From Aureobasidium sp. EXF-3400 (taxonomy: Eukaryota; Ascomycota; Dothideomycetes; Dothideales; Saccotheciaceae), in contig SWBL01000033.1 of NCBI GenBank assembly GCA_024195585.1, forward strand, positions 154,627 to 218,626: a stretch of DNA of 64,000 bases, written 5' to 3'. Positions 35,157 through 45,650 of this stretch are shown piece after piece. A model generated the notes under the pieces. The model was not told where the DNA came from. It ran no database searches and saw nothing but the letters and a program-made list of their open reading frames with translations. Both the position numbers and the translations under genes were made by a program. Numbering within the stretch: position 1 is the stretch's first letter; every line of letters begins with the position of its first letter.

Positions 35157-38100
35157 TCATTCGTCATTGTCGCTGTCGGTCACAGGTATGATCGTAGGTC
35201 GTGAAAAGACTGGCCTTCTCTCCTTGCCAACCTCCGGAAACACGTATCGAGGACTGCGGTACGTGTACCCCAGAAATGCTCCTCTCTTCCTCCGCTCCAA
35301 CACTCGTTCCCCAAACCGTGAGTCGCGTAGCATAATGTCCTTGGCTCTTTGCCGCCGAGGCCTCGATCCCAAGATTTGCTTGACCTCATGATCTGGGTCT
35401 CTGCCCTCTTGCAACTTGCGTTCGCGCGTCCTCCTGATCCTGGCTTGCTTGAACGCTTCCCACTTCTCGCCTTTTTCTCTTTTGCAGGTCTCGAGGTTAT
35501 TGTCGGTCCACGTCTCAATTCCCATTTGAACCTTCTCAATCTCTCGCTGCTCGGCTTTCCATCTTTCGTAGTAAGGGCCCAGCAGTTTTCTTGCCATCCG
35601 TGGTTCTGTTTGTGCGTTGACTTTCTCCCGCAAACTCATGTAGCTTGTCCCGATATCGTTGGCGAATGTGTCCTCGTGTTCAAAATACATGGCAATGTCT
35701 TCTACCGGTTCAGGTATGAACGGAGGTTTCGATCGATGTAACGTGTCCCAGCGGATAGTCTTGAAAAAGGGATGCGCCTTGATTTCTTCAGCATCTCCAG
35801 CCACGACAAAACTTGCATCAGACATGTTGTTATGGCGTCTCAGACGGCTAGGGTGTGGACCATAAGCCGCCGAGCCCAGTCGATGATCTTTCTCTCGCAG
35901 TAGGTCTCGCATGAGAGCGAGTGCGGAATCAGTCGCTGGTGGGTAACAAAGACCAGTGTTGGAATGACGCTCGCCTGAGGGAAATCGAAGCACTTCCCGG
36001 TGGTGCTGTCTGGTCAGCATCATACTTTTATACGTCGGGAAGAGAGTCGTACCACAATGTTCCTTGCTGTCGTTTGCCTGTCCGCGCTAAGAAATGGGGT
36101 CCTAGAATAGAAACACTAGCAACGATTAGCAGGGATCCACATGTAGAGTCTAGGCAAGATATACCTCGAAGATGATACAGCCAAGGCTCCACCAATCGCA
36201 TCTGCCGTCGTAGGTATGGCCTTGGATAACTTCTGGAGCCATGTACTGCTTTGTGCCCACGATACTCTGAGGACGTTCCTTTCGCATTCTTTCGGGTTCG
36301 CTCAAGAGTTGTTCCATATCGCGTGCATTGTGCATCTCGTATGGTAGACGACCACTTAATGCGCGAGACACACACCGAGTTCGACGCGTTGCAGCTTGGA
36401 TGTCCTGAACATCACCCTGAAAGTGGATGTTGTGTTTGTTCAAGATGGAGTGTCTTGTCGTATCGTAGTAGTCGTTGATGTGGGACCAATGGCCATCAAA
36501 TGCGAGTCCAAAATCAGAAATCTTCAGGTGACCAGACGAGTGTATCAAAAAGTTGTCTGGCTTGACGTCGCGGTGGATCCATCCCCATATGTGAGTCTCT
36601 TCGATGGCCAAGACCATCTCCGCCATGTAGAACCTGGTATCTTCCTCGCTGAGAATGTCATGGCGGCACAGATATTGTAAGAAGTCTCCTCCGATCATGA
36701 ACTCCATCACCAGGTACAAGTTCGTGTTGTCTTGGAAGCTCGCAATCAAGGGAACCACCCATTGTGAGCCTTCTGCTTTGACCAGAAAGTCTCGTTCGCC
36801 ACGAAGATGTCCCTCTTGGCTGGTTCGGATCATTTCAGCCTTGCGAATAACCTTCATAGCATAGAAGTCCTTCATGAGATGGGGGTTTTGAGATCCGCGA
36901 GGGATCAATGTAGGACAAGGTGCTCCATCCGACGTGCATGGCGATGGATCCTCAGTCACGAAATGGTCGGCATCGGTGACCAGTTTGACCAGACCAAAAG
37001 TGCCTCTACCAAGGATACGAATTTCTCGAAAGCCGGCGTGAAACACACCTTTCGTTGCATGCCTTGCGACAGAAGTGGTCTTGAGAGTGCGCAACTGTCG
37101 GAGATGAGTTGACTCGGCTTGTTGCCACGAACGAAGCAGGTCATCTTTTTCCGAGGCTGACAAAGAGCTTTGAGCAAGATGATCAAGTAGGCGTTGTCTT
37201 CGGATACAGCGCTCAGAATGTGGTTGAAGGAAACGTTCGTTGAAGAAAGTTTCCAGGTAGACCTTCACAGCAGAAACATCTTCCAAGGTCTCGATCCTCG
37301 TCGGCCGAATCCTAGGAGACCTCTCATCGATGGGAAACTTCCTCAGTACCTCGGTCAGATCCTTGGGAACGCTGGGAGTCTTGCTTTGTACGTTGGAGAG
37401 AACGATTGTTGTCAAGGTAGGAGAAGTGTTGGGACTAGAGGGAGTCTGGACTGCAAAGGCAGGATCCTTCGGCGAGTCGGGACAGCTGACCTACAGCGAA
37501 GTCCGACCTGTCGACCTCTGACTCAGCGGACTTGCAGAAGAGGCGCCATCGAAGCCAGAAGTTGAAGAACCAGTCTTACTGTCATTGAGGTACTCCATAG
37601 GCAGACCCGATCTTTGGCGTCGAGGGGCACGTCGTACAAGTGTATCAGACTGCAGTAGGTCACTGATATTCTCAGCGGAGTCCGACATGCTGTAGAACAT
37701 AGTGCTCCGGACACCTACCCATTTGGAACTAGTTCCCACAGAAGGGGTGATGTTGGAGTTGTCCTCAATGTATTCCGGGGCGCCGTCGAAGTGGACTGCC
37801 TTGTAGGGTTTCGGGGTCTCGGAGCGTCTTTGGGCTTCATCTCGAATTTCGACTTTGGCTTTAATTGCCGGGCGAAGGCTCGTTGTCTCGTTGGTTTCCC
37901 TTGAAACAGTTAAGACGGAGGTTGCAGAAGGATTGGAAGGAAGATTGTCTGAACCTCGTTAACACTCGGTTCAGACGATGGAATGGGAGGGAATAAGAGA
38001 AGATGAGAATGGTAGACATACCTTTGGCAGCACACTTGTTGGCGAACCACTTGCTCGTCTTGTGGCGGAGCCGATTCAATGGGGACTGAGCAGGATCAGG

Positions 38101-38343
38101 AGCCAGACAGAGGGATCGTTGTGGTTGAACATTGAGCTCGGTGGAACCATGGCCAACGATCGTCACTGCAGTCTCTCCAAGATAGACGGTCTGACCAGGG
38201 TGAAGACTGATTGGAGGAGCCGTAGGTGTGCGTAGCTGAGAGGCACTTTGCTGAGAGCGCAAGCGACGCTCATCTCGACTGCGATTTGAGAAAGGTAGTT
38301 TTTCGAGAACTCGGAGAATATGGATATTCGGTGTCACGGGCAT
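35157..38343 (-). CDS. NDR-type AGC protein kinase with long C-terminal insertion
   Basis: Complement exons 38022-38343, 37508-37948, 36165-37450, 36053-36115 and 35157-36005 give 986 aa. After a 270-residue low-complexity N-terminus comes the helical Mob-binding type region (VYLETFFNERFLQPHSERC). The kinase domain has GRGTFGLVKLV near 400, AMKV, HRDVKPDN near 546, DFG near 567, and GTKQYMAPE near 655. A long insert lies between DFG and APE, as in NDR kinases. The hydrophobic motif FLGYTY is present near residue 947. Unusually, about 130 charged residues lie between the core and this motif. The join of exons 2 and 3 is uncertain: the frame meets TAG at 37491-37493, avoided here by a 57-nt intron (37451-37507) with a weak GTCGGA donor. 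It is most likely a paralogue of the Cbk1/Dbf2 kinases that act in polarity and mitotic exit. Confidence 0.85.
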
Positions 38344-39035
38344 GATGAAGATGTTGGATGAAAAGAATGCGGCGTAAAGATAGTACCGTTCACAATGCTC
38401 GTGTGACTGGACACACGCGATGAATACAGAGAGAGAGCGTGGAAGCCTGACTTACTATGCTGAGATCCATTGCTCAACGATTTCGTATCGAGGAAGCAGC
38501 ATCTTGCTTGCTCCTGCCCTCAACATGTGGTGCACTTACAACGCCCGAAACAAGTGCAGCTTCTCGCCACAACCCGCGCTACCGATCAGAACGCGACACG
38601 ATCTACAGCCATCTCTGATGGGACTCTTGATATTGTGTCGCTTCAAAATGTAACAGCAAGTGGTATACCAATGTTCGAGAGCGCGAAAGATCATGTGGTG
38701 TCACATGGAAGAAGCTCCTTTTCCCCACCCACACCGCTTGCCAACCAACGGCATCGCGCGGGGCTGCTGATGTTTGAATTCCGGCGCACGTCATGACCTG
38801 TCAACAGACAGTCACGCGCTCCCAGTGGTCCGAGACATCCAGGAGTCGGATAGGGATAGATAAGTAGACCGAATGTCGCGCAAGTTGTGAGCTCTGAAGC
38901 TCTGCAGTTGTTGCTTTGTCGAGCTGTGTGCTCTTTTCACCCTCGATCGCTGTATACCGAAGCCTTGCAAACAGTCCATTTTGCATTGCCGAAACACACG
39001 ATACTCAAGACTTTCGATCTTTAGAACAACGCGCC
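38344..39035. promoter_or_regulatory. Divergent promoter region kinase / Yippee protein
   Basis: About 690 bases between divergent starts; only short chance frames. Confidence 0.4.
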
Positions 39036-39725
39036 ATGTCTCCATCAATCTTCCCATCGTATCTCGTGCCTTCTTTACCATTCCGCCGTCGTAAATCGAG
39101 CACTGATTCCAACACCTCTTCCACAAGCACCAACACAAACGACAGCACAAGCTCCGAAGACTATCTACAAGGCAACACATCCCACCTGCAATGTAATCGC
39201 TGTCTAGCCCATCTAGCACTATCAAGCCAAATCGTATCTAAAGGCTTCACGGGCCGTCATGGACGCGCCTATCTCGTTTCCGCTTCTGATAGCTGGGTCC
39301 AAGCTACACCGACTTCGAGCAAGAGAGACACACTACCGAACCTTCCAAACATCTTTACCCATAGGCCAGTGCCTCGACAGCTTGTCACTGGTGCTCACAC
39401 TGTTAGCGACATCAGTTGTGCACAATGTGGCAGTGTGCTAGGATGGAAGTACGTCGCAGCCGAAGAAGAATCGCAGCAGTACAAAGTTGGCAAGTTCATC
39501 CTGGAGACCAGGAAGACTTGCCGTAACAGTGGTTGGGAAGGCCAGGCGGATGCTATCGTCGAAGCTGGAGGCGTTGCTACGAAGACCAAATCTGAAACAT
39601 TGGATGATATCGAGTTTGACAGCCAGGATGAAGATGAATGTGAAGATTTGTTCATGGGAATCTGGACACCTCAGGCCGCAGCCAGAAGACGCAAGATGAA
39701 GACCTTTTCAAAGCAGAGCAGCTGA
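39036..39725 (+). CDS. Yippee/Mis18-like zinc-binding domain protein
   Basis: A single-exon protein of 229 aa. Residues 1-45 are Ser/Thr-rich. The Yippee fold follows: CNRCLAHL near 53, SKGFTGRHGRAYLV, then VPRQLVTGAHTVSDISCAQC with GSVLGWKYV, and YKVGKFILE. The two CxxC pairs bind one zinc in this family. A C-terminal acidic stretch (EFDSQDEDECEDL) and a basic end (RRRKMKTF) follow. The exact process is unknown in fungi; relatives act in protein turnover and cell division. Confidence 0.88.
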   Translation: MSPSIFPSYLVPSLPFRRRKSSTDSNTSSTSTNTNDSTSSEDYLQGNTSHLQCNRCLAHLALSSQIVSKGFTGRHGRAYLVSASDSWVQATPTSSKRDTLPNLPNIFTHRPVPRQLVTGAHTVSDISCAQCGSVLGWKYVAAEEESQQYKVGKFILETRKTCRNSGWEGQADAIVEAGGVATKTKSETLDDIEFDSQDEDECEDLFMGIWTPQAAARRRKMKTFSKQSS

Positions 39726-40040
39726 CTTTCAAAGAGAAGTGGAACACTGGTTGTTGCACCGATGTGATGAGCGATAACATTTGACGACACTAATGTGGAT
39801 AGGATGGATTTAGGCGTTTTGGGGTGGTTTGAACACTTTTCCGGGATCGATGGAGGGTTTGGAGGAACACGCATCATGATACCCTTAGTTAATGAACATA
39901 CGTTCTTGATTTCGTCGCAACTCGTGAATCGTGGTATATACATCTTTTGTCAACATACGCGATGCATCAAGAAGGCCTTTCACTCAAGTTGAGCCTCGTA
40001 GCGTTCCGTCTCGCTGTCTCGTTCGTTATGGCGGTAATCA
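39726..40040. other. Convergent 3' spacer
   Basis: About 315 bases between convergent genes; nothing recognisable. Confidence 0.4.
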
Positions 40041-40799
40041 TCAGTCGTAAGCAGGTGGTGAGTCGTGTCGAGGGATCGAGTATGGTGGTGGCTGTCCGCC
40101 GACGTTGTGTGAATATGGCGGTGGCGGATCAGGACGGCGTTGGGGGCGCGATTGGGTGCTCCTCGCGGGAAGGGTACCGTATTGAGGGTAATGAGTGATT
40201 GTTGTCGAGCCAGCAGAGGTCTGCAGCCAAGTAATGATGGTCTGGGATTGTCCGTAAAGAGGGGTGCTCGTGGACTGCTGGAGTGCCTCTCTGAGCCTAC
40301 GCTCGCGGTACTGCCGGCTGCGGGTCTCAACTGCTCTGTGTTGTTCTCGTCTGAAGGCATCCTGGCGTCTTCGGTCTATCTCGACTCGGAACAGGTCCCT
40401 GTGAGCCTGATGATCGTGCTGTCGTCGTCTCTCGCCGCTCGAGTTTGATGATGTCCAGGAGGGTAGGCGTCTACGTCTCTCGGGACGAGGAAGTAATGGT
40501 TGGCGTTCGCCGCGGTTTTTGTGCCTCTGATGCCGACGCAGCAGTTGGCAGAACATGTAGATTGTGAAACAGCATAGGTAGATGATGGAGAACCACAAGA
40601 GGAGCACCAAGACAGCTGCAAGTAGAGCGTTTCCTGCGGCCGCGAGCACATACTCTGTCCACTCGACAGCAGCCCAAAAGAATGGACCGATGGCACGTGC
40701 CGCATTATTGAGAGCGTCCAGGACGGTCAAACATATCGAAACCATGAGCTCGAAGATAGTACCGGGACACGGCCAGTGATCCGGATGCGAGATCTCCAT
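40041..40799 (-). CDS. Membrane protein with three PY motifs, candidate Rsp5/NEDD4 adaptor
   Basis: A single exon of 252 aa. The N-terminal 85 residues hold two hydrophobic segments; the second is strong (ALLAAVLVLLLWFSIIYLCC). From about residue 88 the chain is cytosol-type: Arg-rich and charged, with long helices of RR/EQ composition. The last 30 residues contain PPPPYS, PPPYSIP and SPPAY, which fit the PPxY consensus for WW domains of Rsp5/NEDD4 ubiquitin ligases. A short membrane protein with clustered PY motifs is the usual design of Rsp5 adaptors, so that role is inferred. It is divergent from the NEDD8 gene. Confidence 0.7.
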   Translation of the reverse strand: MEISHPDHWPCPGTIFELMVSICLTVLDALNNAARAIGPFFWAAVEWTEYVLAAAGNALLAAVLVLLLWFSIIYLCCFTIYMFCQLLRRHQRHKNRGERQPLLPRPERRRRLPSWTSSNSSGERRRQHDHQAHRDLFRVEIDRRRQDAFRREQHRAVETRSRQYRERRLREALQQSTSTPLYGQSQTIITWLQTSAGSTTITHYPQYGTLPARSTQSRPQRRPDPPPPYSHNVGGQPPPYSIPRHDSPPAYD

Positions 40800-41353
40800 G
40801 ACGAGAAGACAGAGGGGATGAAGAGGGAAGGAAAAAAGTCGAGAAATGGGGATGCGGTATTATTTGAGACCGGAGACAGCGGTATGCAGACGCCTAAGGA
40901 TCTACCACCACGAGACGTGTGATACCGAACTAGGCGAACGTGATAGGTACCTCTGTACACCTTGAGACAAAAGTCACGCAAGCAGATGCAGGAGCGAGCA
41001 CATCGTTTAGACCTACAGGCTTGGAAATATAAAAAGTCCAGAGAAACGTTGACGCGCAATCAAAAGTTGAACAGAAGGTACGAGACCCTTGTGAAAGTGA
41101 CCCACGTGCTCCGACAAGAACGATAAGGAGGGCATCGGAAGGGTTTGGGTTGGCGGCGCAGGCAGCCAACTCGGTCCGAAGGCGGTGAGCGATTGCCCCG
41201 CCAAACAGGTCCAGACAACTCGCGCTCCGTCATTATTGTCGGCCTTAGCAGGAACCATTTCATTCGAGCAATTCAAGTCTGCCCTCCATACAGACATAAC
41301 GACCTAGTCACCTATACCACGACCTCCCAAACAACCGAAAGAAACCACACAAT
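40800..41353. promoter_or_regulatory. Divergent promoter region PY protein / NEDD8
   Basis: 554 bases between divergent starts, no discrete motif assigned. Confidence 0.4.
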
Positions 41354-41810
41354 ATGCAGATTAAGTGAGCACAGCAAGACCCCGAATCCCACACCGCAAT
41401 CAGCAGCTAACCACGCCCTTGTAGAGTGCGCACCTTGACCGGCAAGGAGATCGAGCTCGACATTGAGCCCGACTACAAAGTACGACATCACCCTTGAGAC
41501 CTTACCTCAGCGACCCAGGAGAACACTTGCTCCAGAAGCACCAGGACACTTTGGCTGACAAAGCGCCACTCACAGGTCTCTCGCATTAAGGAGCGTGTCG
41601 AGGAGAAGGAGGGCATTCCCCCAGCACAACAACGTCTCATCTTCGGTGGCAAGCAAATGTACGTGCAAGGACGATCGAGGGCAACACAGATGGCGAACAC
41701 GCGACTGACAGCAGGGGTAATACAGGAACGACGAGAAGACTGCCAGCGAATACCAACTCGAAGGTGGCGCCACTCTCCATCTGGTCCTTGCTCTCCGTGG
41801 AGGACGATGA
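41354..41810 (+). CDS. RUB1: NEDD8/RUB1 ubiquitin-like modifier
   Basis: The ubiquitin-like protein attached to cullins to activate cullin-RING ligases. Four exons, 41354-41364, 41425-41479, 41576-41658 and 41726-41810, with matching phases encode 77 aa. The sequence begins [20 protein letters not shown], contains [20 protein letters not shown] (diagnostic of NEDD8 rather than ubiquitin) and GKQMNDEKTA, and ends [11 protein letters not shown]. The double Gly is followed by only one residue, which must be removed before conjugation. The first exon is 11 nt. Every exon is too short to be seen as a long ORF. Confidence 0.97.
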
Positions 41811-42303
41811 ACGAATAATCCAGGCACTCGCAGTCAAACTTTAGCACGCGAATCGATGAAGTAACGGACCCTTGACACTTTGCATGAGACTGCGCAACTT
41901 GATCGTGACGGAGAATGTCATGCCAGGAATGGCGCAGCAGGAGAAAGACTGTTCCAGCATCAAACGTGGTTGTATCTATTATGCTACGGACGGTATGGTT
42001 TCTCCCTCTAGAGTAAACGAGGTAACGGACTCATAAGAACCAATTTTACTTTCCAAAACCGCTAGACTCATCTATGCAAATGTCCCTTCTCCTGTGATGT
42101 GTGCCATTCTTCTCTGTATTCAGCTCTTCTCCAACGACTGTATCCTGGAACCACAATCTATATATGTTTCCTCTTGGCTTTATGCAAATCCGATGCAATA
42201 TCGAGCACACTTTGTGTGCAAGGCGGCCTGATCATGACAGTCCTCTACTCTTGTCGAGCGAGGTATTCATATTTTATGTTCGTAAGCATGGTATGACCCC
42301 TCT
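41811..42303. other. Convergent 3' spacer
   Basis: About 490 bases between convergent NEDD8 and Elongin A; nothing recognisable. Confidence 0.4.
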
Positions 42304-43354
42304 TCATGTACGTCTCTTCTTAGCAGGCAAGAACGGATCATACGCAGGTCTTTTCCTTGCTAACGTTGAAGTCGACGAGGTTGACACTGGTGCTGGTCTC
42401 TGTGTTGGCACTGGTGACGGTCTCCGTTGTGGGGCTGATGTGGTCGGCGGTCTACTTGTTGATGCTGCTGGAGTAGGCCTGGGCTTGTTTGCCGATGAAC
42501 CACTGGTCAGGGCTAGTAGTCTTCTCTCCTTAGCCTCTTGCTCTTGCTTAGTCTGGTTGATAGCAGTGTTCAGAACACGATCGGCATAAGTTTGTGGTTG
42601 GCGAGCAAAGACCGGTCTATATGCTTGACCCTGAGGCACAGCTACAGGTGGTCTCGTAGGCCCAGGCTTCTGAGCATAGTTCCGGATCATGTGGGCGGGT
42701 GCCTCATTGACTTTGCCTCTGAGCTGGGATAGTTGATGCATAGGCACAGACTGAGCGACACTGCGTCCTGCTTGTCTCTGTGCGGTTTGACGCTTGAGGA
42801 CAGTAATCGTTTGGGCAGTTGTTCTTGCGTTCTTCAGAGCCTGACTACCGAAGGGTTTGTCGCGTGGTGTTGAGCCCCAACCAGAACGCTTTTCGCCTGA
42901 CGGAATGACAGCATGTACGATATGAGTCTGTTTCGCTCCCTTGTCGACCTTGTGTCTGTTGAGAGTAGCCTTCAGCCTGTCTTCGGCTGCCTGAGTATCG
43001 GCCTCATCCTCTCTCTTCAGTTTGCGGTATACCTTCCACCATGAAGAAGGGTTCTTTGGGCGTGTGGTTAGGAGTTTGTCCTCGGCTTTCAATATGTCTC
43101 TTCTGATAAAAGCCTGCCAGAGTTCGGCATCGTCTTCGGCGATGTGAGGTGACGCTTCTTCGATTTGTCGCTATGATGAGTCAGTAAGAGGAGACAGACT
43201 GGAGTGCTTGGTTTGTACTCACGAGTTGTGCTGGGTTGGTGACTCTCTTGAGAACAGGTCTGATGGTTTCGTATCGCAGGTCGCCAACGTCGTACATATC
43301 CATGACGTTTCTGATGCAAGCACGTTGTGCCATATCGAATAGTGAGGCTGCCAT
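42304..43354 (-). CDS. ELA1: Elongin A (RNA polymerase II transcription factor SIII subunit A)
   Basis: An F-box-like subunit that, with elongin C and a cullin, targets stalled RNA polymerase II for ubiquitylation. Exons 43223-43354 and 42304-43170 (complement) give 332 aa. The N-terminal 110 residues match the elongin-A domain: LFDMAQRACIRNVMDMYDVG, YETIRPVLKRVTNPAQL, IEEASPHIAEDDAELWQAFI and PSSWWKVYRKLK. The C-terminal part is basic, Pro/Ser/Thr-rich and disordered, ending KKRRT. An in-frame TAG directly before the ATG fixes the start. It is divergent from THOC7. Confidence 0.93.
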
Positions 43355-43821
43355 CTAGGAGTTGATACTCTTTGTTGAGTATGGGAGTGTCGATATTCTT
43401 TGTCGAGATCTTTGAATCCAGGAGGTGCTGATGTAGCAAGGACTATACTGATACGTCGCAAGTCGGTGGTGTAAGGCTGGCCAGAACCGAATGGTGATAC
43501 AGAGCAAGCAAGCCAAATAGGTCGAAACCCTGATTAGTTGATTATTGAAGAGAACAAAGGGAGATCGAAGAACAATCAAAAAGACTCACAATCAGTCGCC
43601 AATGACCTCGATGGGCTGCCTAGACTCATGCGGCTGAGGCTTGTGCTTCGGATCTCGGCCCGCTGCAGCAAGTCTGGGGTAATTCCTGCTTGGCTGATCA
43701 GCGCCTCGATTCCTGGCGTTTGCTGCTTGCTGTACTGTCTCGCTGCCAACAATCTTCACAGCTACCAAGAATACCACTCTTTCCGACCAGGATTTGGAAC
43801 GCGCACGGCGAGAAACATACC
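43355..43821. promoter_or_regulatory. Divergent promoter region Elongin A / THOC7
   Basis: 467 bases between divergent starts; nothing further assigned. Confidence 0.4.
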
Positions 43822-44876
43822 ATGTCCGGTCACCCGTTTGGCCTACTCGAGCAGTCGGAAGAAGGTAAGTCAGTGAATGTTGCTGCAAAAAGCAGAATGC
43901 TAACGACATGATTGCAGATGCATTGCATACTGCGCGCTTGCTCAATGTTGAGGAACGTCCATTCGCACGCGTCTCCAAGCGACTATTAGGAAAAGACTCA
44001 CTCCTCAGAACGACTGCCCAACTACCGACACCGCCGCCCGATGAGTCTGAAGCAGATCAGGAACAAGAGCGTCAGAAGAAAGAGCAGGAGCGAAGGCAAT
44101 GGCGCGAGGATGTTATGCTCGACTTTGCTCTCCTGGAGAGCACATTCATTCGCATTCAATTTTTGAAAGACAGTAACGAGAAAGAGCGCCAAAGATATGC
44201 GAACGAAAAGACAAAGATCCTGGAGACCGCTCAGGCTGTCCGCGACAACACTGCAGAACTACGCGTGCAATTGGAAGAAGCTCAGCAAACTTTGACTCTG
44301 CGCAAGGAATACGATGTACTAGCCGAGAAGATCACCAACAACCGCATGCTGAAACCGCGTGATGAGCAGCGCGCAAATCTCGAGAAGCTGAATGCCGAGA
44401 TTGCGGATCTGGAACACGAGGGCGAGGAATACGAGCAAACCTGGGTCGAACGCAGGGAGCAGTTCGACAACATCATGGCTGCTGGAAAGCAAATGCTCAG
44501 GGTCATCAGGGGTGAAAAGGACGAGCCAGAGAAGGACGAGAACATGGAGGATGGCGAAGAGCGCGAAGACGGCGAGGCTACCAAAGAGAACAGCCGAATG
44601 GGTACGCCTGGACCTGAAATCGGCGGCGAGGACGATGACACGAATTCAAAACGTAGTCGAGGACCATCGCAAGGTACTGGAGCCAACACACCTGCCGCAG
44701 GAGACGCACAAACACCAGATGTCGGTGATACTGTGCCTGCTCCAGCAGAAAAGCCTATGGACACGGACATGATGGAGGCTGGGGAAACACCACAACCTGC
44801 ACCAGTCTCGGAGCTTGAAGAGGGAGAAGCAGCAGAAGATTCAGCCGAAGAAGGCGAGCACATGGATGTGACCTAG
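43822..44876 (+). CDS. THO complex subunit 7
   Basis: A subunit of the THO complex, which couples transcription to mRNA export. Exons 43822-43864 and 43918-44876 give 333 aa. The start is MSGHPFGLLEQ. The first 70 residues hold LHTARLLNVEERPFARVSKR. Residues 75-210 form the THOC7 coiled coil (REDVMLDFALLESTFIRIQF, ending LRVQLEEAQQTL). The C-terminal 120 residues are acidic and disordered (MEDGEEREDGEATKEN and repeats of GE), as often seen in fungal members. Confidence 0.9.
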
Positions 44877-44985
44877 ATGTTGAATCGTAAACATGCATCT
44901 GGAACAAATCATAGACAGTTACTGTATTCATCATGGATCTCATTTATGCTTTTGTATATTTACACTGGTGATGGGGTGCGGAGGT

Positions 44986-45432
44986 CTAAGAGGACTCCTT
45001 GATGGCATTCTTGGCCGATGCTACGGCTTCCTTTGCCTTTGTGATCTCTTCAGGGCTGTTCTGCTCACCCTGTTCCTATCGCTGATGTCAGAACTTTTGT
45101 CCAAAAGTGATGTGTTGCATAGAACCCACGAGTTGCTGTTCAAGCTTGGCCAGGGACTCCTGGATACGTTTGTGGAGTTCAGGGAACATGGCCTTGGTCT
45201 CGTCAAGTGCTCTGTTCTGCACATTGTTAACAGCGTTTTTTGACAGCAATCAACCTAGATAACGTACCTCCTGCTTCAAATTCCACTCGGCGTTTTCTTC
45301 GTCGCTGCTGGCCTGCTTCAGCTTTTCGATGCGGGCTTGTTGGTGTTCAAGCTCCTTGTGGTAGCTTGCCTCTTCCTTGACAAGGCGGTTGACTGCCGAA
45401 GTGGCGATTGCGAGCTGCGAAGGAGGAGCCAT
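44986..45432 (-). CDS. Tubulin-specific chaperone A (TBCA/Rbl2)
   Basis: Cofactor A binds beta-tubulin during folding. Three complement exons, 45268-45432, 45130-45216 and 44986-45075, encode 113 aa, close to the usual 105-115. It is a three-helix protein: MAPPSQLAIATSAVNRLVKE, SYHKELEHQQARIEKL, then ALDETKAMFPELHKRIQESL and EEITKAKEAVASAK. All are characteristic of TBCA. It is divergent from MCM4 with 218 bases between the starts. Confidence 0.94.
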
Positions 45433-45650
45433 TTTGATAATATGTAGTCGATTGAAAGTGATTGTCTGATTTTGAATGTTGATGGTCGAACACTTGGGAG
45501 AAAAGCAAGACTATGCCCAAACGGGACAGTCAATTGGCCTCCACGAACCGAGCACGTCTCGCGCGTTCAGAAATTGTCCGAGCTTATCGACTGTTTGTTT
45601 CTCGATCATAGTAGCCAGTCTGTGTTGTCTGTATAACAAAACCAATCACA

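Noticed and set aside
44282..44863. 193-codon minus-strand Ser-rich frame opposite THOC7
   Set aside because: Mirror of the acidic Glu/Gly-rich tail of THOC7; composition explained by the sense strand.
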